From contig NZ_CP149925.1 in the NCBI RefSeq assembly GCF_038087665.1, positions 2,852,870 to 2,916,869 on the forward strand: a stretch of DNA of 64,000 nt, given 5' to 3'. This DNA comes from Gallaecimonas sp. GXIMD4217. Its GTDB lineage: Bacteria; Pseudomonadota; Gammaproteobacteria; Enterobacterales; Gallaecimonadaceae. The notes under the pieces were generated by a model. The model had not been told where the DNA came from and did not search any database. It was given only the letters and a program-made list of their open reading frames with translations. Below are positions 57,997 to 64,000 of the stretch, piece after piece (the first letter of the stretch is position 1; every line of letters starts with the position of its first letter). The position numbers and the translations under genes were made by a program.

Positions 57997-58479
57997 ATGA
58001 AAGGGGATAAAAAGGTCATCCAGCACCTCAACAAGGTGCTCGGCAACGAACTGGTCGCCATCAACCAGTACTTCCTGCACGCCCGCATGCTGAAGAATTG
58101 GGGACTGCCCCATCTGGCGGAGAAGGAGTATCACGAGTCCATCGACGAGATGAAGCACGCCGATACCCTCACCGAGCGCATCCTGTTCCTGGAAGGCCTG
58201 CCCAATCTCCAGGATCTGGGCAAGCTCAATATCGGCGAAGACGTGGAAGAGATGCTCAAGAGCGATCTGGAGGTCGAGCAGAAGGCCATTCCCGACCTCA
58301 AGGACGCCATCGAATACTGTGAGAGCATCCGCGACTACGTCAGCCGGGACATCCTCACCGCCATACTCGACGGCGAGGAGGAGCACGTGGACTGGCTGGA
58401 GACCCAGCTGGAGCTGATCGGCAAGGTCGGCCTGCAGAACTACCTGCAGACCCAGATGAAGCCGGCCGACGAGGAGTGA
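57997..58479 (+). CDS. bfr: Bacterioferritin, copy 1
   Basis: A 160-residue four-helix ferritin. Ferroxidase ligands Glu18, Glu51, His54, Glu94, Glu127 and His130 and the haem ligand Met52 are all present. It stores iron in a 24-mer. It is followed by a nearly identical copy. A GC-rich dyad at 58477-58495 overlaps its stop codon but lacks a U-tract. Confidence 0.96.
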   Translation: MKGDKKVIQHLNKVLGNELVAINQYFLHARMLKNWGLPHLAEKEYHESIDEMKHADTLTERILFLEGLPNLQDLGKLNIGEDVEEMLKSDLEVEQKAIPDLKDAIEYCESIRDYVSRDILTAILDGEEEHVDWLETQLELIGKVGLQNYLQTQMKPADEE

Positions 58480-58495
58480 GGGGCCTGGCCCCTCA
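58477..58495. repeat. GC-rich dyad at the bfr copy 1 stop codon
   Basis: TGAGGGGCC-T-GGCCCCTCA has 9-base arms around one base. No T-run follows, so it is more likely an mRNA end-protecting or processing hairpin than a terminator. Confidence 0.5.
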
Positions 58496-58520
58496 GCCCC
58501 TAAGCAAGAATGAAAAAGAG

Positions 58521-58575
58521 AACCTTTTTCAGTAACTAAACTTTTGTTTTAAAAAAGGTTTTTCCACCCTATACT
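58521..58575 (+). promoter_or_regulatory. AT-rich promoter region of bfr copy 2
   Basis: AACCTTTTT (58521-58529) and AAAAAGGTT (58552-58560) form an inverted repeat, with a T-run after it. TATACT at 58570-58575 is a good -10 box, 30 bases before the ATG. The region is much more AT-rich than the flanks. It could be a weak terminator for copy 1 and a separate promoter for copy 2. Confidence 0.5.
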
Positions 58576-58604
58576 GGCGCTTCAGCCTATCGCACGGAGC
58601 CGAC

Positions 58605-59084
58605 ATGAAAGGGGACAAGACCGTCATCGCCCACCTCAACAAGGTGCTGGCCAACGAGCTGGTGGCCATCAACCAGTACTTCCTGCATGCCCGCATGCTC
58701 AAGGACTGGGGCTTCAAGCACCTGGCCGACAAGGAGTACCACGAGTCCATTGACGAGATGAAGCACGCCGACTGGCTGGTGGAGCGCATCCTGTTCCTGG
58801 AAGGCATCCCCAACCTGCAGGACCTCGGCAAGCTCAATATCGGCGAGGATGTGGAAGAGATGCTCAAGGCCGACCTGGCCGTCGAGCAGAAGGCCATCCC
58901 GGATCTCCGCGACGGTATCGCCTACTGCGAAAGCGTCCGCGACTACGTCAGCCGCGACCTGCTGCAACGCATTCTCGACAGCGAAGAAGAGCATACCGAC
59001 TGGCTGGAAACCCAGCTAGGCCTGATCGACAAGGTCGGCCTGCAGAACTACCTGCAGACCCAGATGGTCAACGCCAACGAGTGA
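58605..59084 (+). CDS. bfr: Bacterioferritin, copy 2
   Basis: A 159-residue bacterioferritin differing from copy 1 at about 25 positions by eye. The six ferroxidase ligands and Met52 are again complete, unlike many two-gene systems in which one subunit loses one site. It has its own AT-rich promoter region and a terminator at 59124. The two may form mixed shells. Confidence 0.96.
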   Translation: MKGDKTVIAHLNKVLANELVAINQYFLHARMLKDWGFKHLADKEYHESIDEMKHADWLVERILFLEGIPNLQDLGKLNIGEDVEEMLKADLAVEQKAIPDLRDGIAYCESVRDYVSRDLLQRILDSEEEHTDWLETQLGLIDKVGLQNYLQTQMVNANE

Positions 59085-59123
59085 ACCTCGAGATCGCATC
59101 ACGGATGCGAGGCAGGCAAAAGC

Positions 59124-59146
59124 AAGGGGCCCTAAGGCCCCTTTTT
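59124..59146. terminator. Intrinsic terminator between bfr copy 2 and argH
   Basis: AAGGGGCC and GGCCCCTT form an 8-bp stem with loop CTAA, followed by TTT on the plus strand. On the minus strand CTTGCTTTT follows, so it may also end argH. Confidence 0.85.
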
Positions 59147-59150
59147 CATT

Positions 59151-60977
59151 TCACAGCCGGTATTCCATGGCCACCTCGTCGCAGTTCTGCTGGCGCGGGC
59201 AAAGGGCGCAGTCCTTCATCACCTTCTCCGGCAGGCTGTCCTTGCCGATAACCTCGAAGCCCAGCTTGGCGAAGAAGGGCGCCACCCGGGTCAGCACTAT
59301 GACCCGCTGCAACCGCAGCTCCCTGGCCTCCTCCAGCAGTTCCATGACCATGGCCTGGCCCAGACCCTGGCCCTGGCCGGCGTCGAACAGGCCCAGGGAG
59401 CGGATCTCCGCCAGGCCGGTGGAGTAGATGTAGAGGCTGGCGCAGCCCACCACCTGGCCGTCCAGCTCCGCCACCACGAAATCCTGGATGGAGTGGATGA
59501 TTTCCTCCCGGCTTCTCGGCAGGTTCTCTCCCTGCCCCGCCCAATGGCCCACCAGGGCGCCGATGGCGTCCAGGTCGTCCATATGGGCCCGGCGCACCTT
59601 GTGGCCGGCCAGGCGCACCGCCATGGCCTTGACCGCCTCCTGCTGCCTGGCCTGGGACACGCCGCCCTTGGCGCAGCGTTTCTCAAGGGCCTCTAACAGA
59701 TCCAGGGCCGGGTAAACGTCCTCATCGATCTGCGGGCAAACCGCCTGCAGTTCGGCCAGGCTGAGGCCTTCCAGGGGTTTGCCGGCTTCCAAGGCGCTGC
59801 GCACCAGCACCCCCACCAGGTGGTGCGCCTCCCTGAAGGGGATGCCCTTGGCCACCAGGTAGTCGGCCAGCTCGGTGGCGTTGGAGTAGCCGCCGCCGGC
59901 GGCCCGGGCGCAGGCGTCCAGGTTCACCTCCAGGCCGGTCAGCACCTCCCGGGTCAGCAGCAGGCAGTCGCTGAGGCTGTCCAGGGCGTCGAACAGCGGC
60001 GCCTTGTCCTCCTGCATGTCCTTGTTGTAGGCCAGGGGCAGGGCCTTGAGGGTCATGGCAAAGCCGGCCATGGCACCGAAAACCCGGCCGCACTTGCCGC
60101 GGATCAGCTCCAGGGCGTCCGGGTTCTTCTTTTGGGGCATCAGTGAAGAGCCGGACGACACCGCATCGGCGAAGCGCACGAAGCCGGCCTCGCCGCTGCC
60201 GAAGAAGATCAGGTCCTCGGCCAGGCGCGACAGGTGCAGCAGGCAGGTGGAGGCCGCCTGCATCAGCTCCAGCACATGGTCCCGGTCGGATACCGCATCC
60301 AGGCTGTTGTGGCTGGCCCGGTCGAAGCCGAGCCTTTTGGCCAGGGCCTCCCGGTCGATGGCGTAGGCGGTGCCGGCCAGGGCGCCGCTGCCCAGGGGGC
60401 AGACATTGAGGCGCTTGAGCGCGTCCAGCAACCGGCTCCTGTCCCGCTCCAGCATCTGGCCGTAGGCCATGGCCCAGTGACCCAAGGTTACCGGCTGGGC
60501 CCGCTGCAGGTGGGTGTAGCCCGGCATCAGGGTGCCCACATGGGACTCGGCCAGGGCCAGGATCACCGCCAGGGTATCATCGACCTCCGCCAGCAGCTGC
60601 CGGCCGGTCTTGCGGCACCATAGCCGCAGATCCGTGGCCACCTGGTCGTTGCGGGACCGCCCCGTATGCAGTTTCTTGCCGAGTTCGCCCAGTTCGTTGA
60701 TGAGCCAGACCTCCACGAAGGCATGGATATCCTCTTCGCCGCTCTGGTGCAACGGCGTCGGATCCGCCGCCAGCTGGCCGGCCAGCTTGGCCAGGCCCAA
60801 ATCCAGGGCCTGCTGCTCCTCGGCCGTCAGCACCCCCACCTCGGCCAGGGCCTTGGCCCAGGCCCGGGAGCCGGCGATGTCTTCTTCCCAGAGCCGCCAA
60901 TCCACCGGCAGCGAGGCATTGAACCTGGCGAAGGCGTCACTGGCGCCGCCCTCGAACCGACCACCCCAAAGTGCCAT
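59151..60977 (-). CDS. argH: Argininosuccinate lyase fused to GNAT acetyltransferase, ArgH(A)
   Basis: A 608-residue fusion. Residues 1-455 are argininosuccinate lyase, with [17 protein letters not shown] and the signature [11 protein letters not shown] near 276-286. Residues 461-608 form a GNAT domain with an acetyl-CoA loop [10 protein letters not shown] near 535 and a Cys cluster ([10 protein letters not shown]) near the end. Such ArgH(A) fusions are known from Moritella and Vibrio, where the added domain gives N-acetylglutamate synthase activity. The ATG at 60977 is one base after the argG stop. It is the last gene of the arg operon. Confidence 0.95.
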   Translation of the reverse strand: MALWGGRFEGGASDAFARFNASLPVDWRLWEEDIAGSRAWAKALAEVGVLTAEEQQALDLGLAKLAGQLAADPTPLHQSGEEDIHAFVEVWLINELGELGKKLHTGRSRNDQVATDLRLWCRKTGRQLLAEVDDTLAVILALAESHVGTLMPGYTHLQRAQPVTLGHWAMAYGQMLERDRSRLLDALKRLNVCPLGSGALAGTAYAIDREALAKRLGFDRASHNSLDAVSDRDHVLELMQAASTCLLHLSRLAEDLIFFGSGEAGFVRFADAVSSGSSLMPQKKNPDALELIRGKCGRVFGAMAGFAMTLKALPLAYNKDMQEDKAPLFDALDSLSDCLLLTREVLTGLEVNLDACARAAGGGYSNATELADYLVAKGIPFREAHHLVGVLVRSALEAGKPLEGLSLAELQAVCPQIDEDVYPALDLLEALEKRCAKGGVSQARQQEAVKAMAVRLAGHKVRRAHMDDLDAIGALVGHWAGQGENLPRSREEIIHSIQDFVVAELDGQVVGCASLYIYSTGLAEIRSLGLFDAGQGQGLGQAMVMELLEEARELRLQRVIVLTRVAPFFAKLGFEVIGKDSLPEKVMKDCALCPRQQNCDEVAMEYRL

Positions 60978-60978
60978 C

Positions 60979-62184
60979 TCAGTGCCCTCCCTTGAGTGCC
61001 TTGATCCGGGACGGCAGGGAATAGAGGCGGATAAAGCCGGCCGCATCCTTCTGGTCGTAGACCTGGTCGGCGCTGAAGGTGGCGAAGTCCTCGTCGAACA
61101 GGCTGTGCTCGGACCGGCAGCCCAGCACCTTGACCTGGCCCTTGTACAGTTCCACCTTCACCTCGCCGCTGACGGACTGGTTCAGGCTCTGCACCCCGGC
61201 CACCAGGGCGTCGCACAGGGGGGTGAACCAGCGGCCGTCATAGAGAAGCTGGGCGAAGGTCTGGCCCAGGGCCTTGAGGTGCTGGTGGCAATCCTTGTCC
61301 AGCACCAGGTGCGTCAGGCCCTGGTGGGCGGTCAGCAGCACGGTACCGGCCGGGGTCTCGTAGCAGCCCCTGGACTTCATGCCCACCAGCCGGTTCTCCA
61401 CCAGATCCACCCGGCCCACGCCATGGGCGGCGGCGATCTCGTTGAGGCTGGCGATCAGCACCTCGAAAGGCAGGAGCTGGCCGTTCAGGGCCACCGGCTT
61501 GCCGGCCTCGAAGCTCAGGGTCAGCTCCTGGGCCTGCTCCGGCGCCTGTTTGGGATCCACAGTCCAGGCCCAGACGGCACTGCCGGCCGGGGTCCAGGTG
61601 TCCTCCAACTCGCCGCCCTCGGTGGAGATGTGCCAGAGATTGGCATCCCGGCTGTAGATCTTCTCGGCGCTGGCGGTGGTGGGAATGCTGCGCTCGGCCA
61701 GGTAGGCCAGCAGATCTTCCCTGCCCTTCATGTCCCACTCCCGCCAGGGGGCGATCACCGCCAGGTCGGGGGCCAGGGCCGCAAAAGCGGATTCGAAACG
61801 TACCTGGTCGTTGCCCTTGCCGGTACAGCCGTGGGCCAGGGCGTCGGCGCCCACCTTGCGGGCCAGCTCCACCTGGGCCTTGGCGATGATGGGCCTGGCC
61901 ACGGAGGTACCCAGCAGGTAGACATCCTCATAGACGGCCTCGGCCTGCAGCATGGGCAGGATGTAGTGCTCGGCCAGCTCACTCTTCAGGTCCACCACGT
62001 GGCATTCGCTGGCACCTGAGGCCAGGGCCTTGTCCTCGACCCCCTCCAGCTCCTCGGCGCCCTGGCCCACGTCGGCCACGAAGGCGATCACCTCGCAGCC
62101 GTAGTTTTCCTTCAACCAGGGGATGATGGCGGAGGTATCCAGGCCGCCCGAGTAGGCCAGTACGACTTTGTTTACAGCTTTCAT
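60979..62184 (-). CDS. argG: Argininosuccinate synthase
   Basis: A 401-residue enzyme joining citrulline and aspartate. [17 protein letters not shown] is the ATP loop, [14 protein letters not shown] and the citrulline-binding [20 protein letters not shown] are intact. The ATG overlaps the argF stop (ATGA). The length and start match the type I ArgG of Shewanella-like species. Confidence 0.97.
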   Translation of the reverse strand: MKAVNKVVLAYSGGLDTSAIIPWLKENYGCEVIAFVADVGQGAEELEGVEDKALASGASECHVVDLKSELAEHYILPMLQAEAVYEDVYLLGTSVARPIIAKAQVELARKVGADALAHGCTGKGNDQVRFESAFAALAPDLAVIAPWREWDMKGREDLLAYLAERSIPTTASAEKIYSRDANLWHISTEGGELEDTWTPAGSAVWAWTVDPKQAPEQAQELTLSFEAGKPVALNGQLLPFEVLIASLNEIAAAHGVGRVDLVENRLVGMKSRGCYETPAGTVLLTAHQGLTHLVLDKDCHQHLKALGQTFAQLLYDGRWFTPLCDALVAGVQSLNQSVSGEVKVELYKGQVKVLGCRSEHSLFDEDFATFSADQVYDQKDAAGFIRLYSLPSRIKALKGGH

Positions 62185-63071
62185 CAGTTGGACTCCTTGA
62201 GCAGGGTGAGCAGCAGGGCTTTTTGAACATGGAGGCGGTTCTCCGCCTGGCGCAAAATCTGGGACTGGGGACCGTCGATGACCTCGGCGCTGACCTCCAG
62301 GCCCCGGTAGGCCGGCAGGCAGTGCATCACGGCCTTGGCGCCGGTGGCCTGCATCAGCGCCTCGTTGACCTGGTAGGGTGAAAAGCTGGCCTTGATGGCG
62401 GCCGGGTCGGCATCGTCGCCCATGGAGATCCAGGTGTCGGTGTAGATGGCATCCACCCCTTCCAGCATCTTGAGGTCATGACTGACCTTGGCGCCGCTGG
62501 CGGCAGTGATGTCGGCATCGGGCGCGAAACCTTCAGGGGTGACCACGGTCATCTGCACGCCCAGCAGCTTTGCCAACAGCATCAGCGAATGGCTGACATT
62601 GTTGCCGTCGCCCACATAGCCCAGCTTGATGCCGTCCAGCTTGCCGAAGATCTCGAACAGCGACAGCATGTCCGCCAGCCCCTGGCAGGGGTGGAAGCGG
62701 TCGGACAGGGCGTTGATGACGCTGGCACTGCCGGTGGCGGCCAGCTCGTCGATGGTGGCCTGGCTGAAGGTCCGCGCCACTATGGCGTCCACCCAGCAGG
62801 ACAGGTTGCTGGCGAAATCCGCCACCGGCTCCCGCTTGCCCAAGGCGCCGTGCTGCTGGTCCAGGTAGACCACATGGGCCCCCAGTTGCTGCACGCCCAG
62901 CTCGAAGGTCACCCTGGTGCGCAGGGAGGGCTTCTCGAACAGCAGCGCCACGGATTTGCCTTCCAGGGCCCTGGCATAATCGGCCGGGAATTGCTTGACG
63001 GTGGCCGCCAGCTGCAGCAGGGATTGCAGCTGCTGGGGCTGCCAGTCGAAGTCGGATAACAGGTGTTTCAT
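62184..63071 (-). CDS. argF: Ornithine carbamoyltransferase
   Basis: A 295-residue transcarbamoylase. The carbamoyl-phosphate site is [11 protein letters not shown] (SxRTR with Leu), followed by HPCQGLADM and the late HCLPAYRG. The ATG at 63071 has GAGAG about 6 bases upstream. An ATG at 63086 overlapping the argB stop would add five residues. It lies inside the arg operon, as in Shewanella. Confidence 0.94.
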   Translation of the reverse strand: MKHLLSDFDWQPQQLQSLLQLAATVKQFPADYARALEGKSVALLFEKPSLRTRVTFELGVQQLGAHVVYLDQQHGALGKREPVADFASNLSCWVDAIVARTFSQATIDELAATGSASVINALSDRFHPCQGLADMLSLFEIFGKLDGIKLGYVGDGNNVSHSLMLLAKLLGVQMTVVTPEGFAPDADITAASGAKVSHDLKMLEGVDAIYTDTWISMGDDADPAAIKASFSPYQVNEALMQATGAKAVMHCLPAYRGLEVSAEVIDGPQSQILRQAENRLHVQKALLLTLLKESN

Positions 63072-63082
63072 CTTGGTCTCTC

Positions 63083-63844
63083 TCATGCGCTGATCAGGGT
63101 GCCGAAGGGGCTGTCGCCACAGGCCATGGCCTGGAGCTGGTGGGGCTGGCGCCAGCTGGCCAGGCGCACGCCCTGCCCCAGGGTCTTGGCCGCGTCCAGG
63201 GCCGCCTCCACCTTGACCACCATGCCGCCGCTGATGACGCTCTGGGCCTTGAGGCTGGCAATGGCCTGGCCGTCGAGCCGAGGCAGCAGCTGGCCCTTGC
63301 CGTCCAGCACACCGGTGACGTCGGTGAGCAGCAGCAGATCGGCCTGCAGCAGCTCGGCCACCTTCACCGCCGCCTCGTCGGCGTTGATGTTGAGCAGCTT
63401 GCCTTCAGCATCGGCGCTGATGGAGCTGACGAAGGGCACGAAGCCGCCGTCCAGCATCAGGGTCAGGGGCGCCGGGTTGCCGCCGACCAGCTTGCCGACC
63501 GCGCCCCAGTCCTCGCCCAGGGGCTCGGCCTGGGCGATACCGTCCGCCAGGGACAGGCCGATGGGCTCCAGGCCCAGGCTCCTGGCCTTGGCCACCAGCT
63601 TCTTGTTGACCTCGCCGGCCAGGGTGCCCGCCACCAGCGGCAGGGACTGCTCGCAGGTGATGCGCTTGCCGTTCTTTTTCTGGGGCTCAATGCCGGCCTG
63701 CTTGAGCACCTCGTCCACCCGGCGGCCGCCGCCGTGGACCAGCACCCAGGGGCGGGGCAGCTCATTGAGGGCCAGCAGCAGCTTCTCGAGCACGGGGATG
63801 GCGTCCAGGGCACTGCCGCCCAGTTTTACGACCAAGGGTTTCAT
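63083..63844 (-). CDS. argB: Acetylglutamate kinase
   Basis: A 253-residue amino-acid kinase. VVKLGGSALD and LVHGGGRRVDEVL at the N-terminus bind phosphate; LNINADEAAVKVAELL and LLLTDVTGVLDGKG follow. It makes N-acetylglutamyl phosphate. The ATG overlaps the argC stop (ATGA) and the stop overlaps an ATG of argF. Confidence 0.96.
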   Translation of the reverse strand: MKPLVVKLGGSALDAIPVLEKLLLALNELPRPWVLVHGGGRRVDEVLKQAGIEPQKKNGKRITCEQSLPLVAGTLAGEVNKKLVAKARSLGLEPIGLSLADGIAQAEPLGEDWGAVGKLVGGNPAPLTLMLDGGFVPFVSSISADAEGKLLNINADEAAVKVAELLQADLLLLTDVTGVLDGKGQLLPRLDGQAIASLKAQSVISGGMVVKVEAALDAAKTLGQGVRLASWRQPHQLQAMACGDSPFGTLISA

Positions 63845-64000
63845 CAGGCCTCCCAGGCCGGTCCGGGCACCGGCGTCAGCTGAAAATCAAAGTGAATGTT
63901 TATGCACTCAAGGGCCTGACTGGCAGCGCCCTTGAGCAGGTTGTCGATGGCGCTGACCACCAGCAGCAGCTGTTTGTCGGGATCCAGGGCCCAGCCAAGC
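63844..64000 (-). CDS. argC: N-acetyl-gamma-glutamyl-phosphate reductase, C-terminal end (cut by window edge)
   Basis: Only the last 52 or so codons are present. The conserved [19 protein letters not shown] is the ArgC signature near the C-terminus. The frame ends [10 protein letters not shown] before TGA, which overlaps the argB ATG. The start and promoter lie outside the window. Confidence 0.9.
   Translation of the reverse strand, partial: LGWALDPDKQLLLVVSAIDNLLKGAASQALECINIHFDFQLTPVPGPAWEA

Overview
The window is about 64 kb of GC-rich, gene-dense gammaproteobacterial chromosome. Its backbone matches the region that in E. coli holds yheS-yheT-yheU-prkB-yhfA-crp, argD/pabA, trpS-gph-rpe-dam-damX-aroB-aroK, the hof/pil genes, mrcA and bfd-bfr. 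An ArgH fused to an acetyltransferase, a full pilMNOPQ set, a GlyGly-CTERM protease and the astCAD genes point to a marine-type gammaproteobacterium around Alteromonadales/Aeromonadales. A Gallaecimonas-like organism is my best guess, but this is inference. I saw no rRNA, tRNA, CRISPR array, insertion sequence or prophage.

Left part (1-11.4 kb): the yhe locus is present but opened up. yheS (cut by the window edge), a TIGR02444 gene, yheT, yheU and prkB are interleaved with regulator/transporter pairs (LysR/MFS and ArgP/ArgO), a PQQ-type sugar dehydrogenase, a DUF3103 secreted protein, a Nudix hydrolase and a second MFS pump. Next (11.4-27.5 kb): small membrane genes, aconitase A, a cyanide-insensitive-type cytochrome bd operon (cioAB) with a small gene on each side, a divergent sensor kinase and sigma-54 activator, DEAD-box helicase deaD, yqaE, a large secreted metalloprotease, speD, yhfA and crp.

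Middle (27.5-45.7 kb): tmcA and a moxR-DUF58-transglutaminase cluster, an orphan solute-binding protein, DUF1338, the arginine succinyltransferase genes astC-astA-astD, doxX, a glutamine amidotransferase-rpe-gph-trpS-pabA operon, gabD, and a TorF-type outer-membrane protein whose promoter carries a PdhR/LldR-like operator. Right part (45.7-64 kb): dam-damX-aroB-aroK, pilQPONM, mrcA, bfd with two bacterioferritins, and the argininosuccinate end of argC-argB-argF-argG-argH(A), with argC cut by the edge.

The most interesting region is 14.7-20.6 kb. The control region of the cyanide-insensitive oxidase contains a near-consensus sigma-54 promoter, an FNR/ANR-like site and a 17-bp palindrome, and faces a two-component system whose response regulator is a sigma-54 activator (GAFTGA). 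This predicts a dedicated sigma-54 switch for an alternative quinol oxidase. Arginine is a second theme: ArgP/ArgO export control, ast catabolism and arg biosynthesis all lie within the window.
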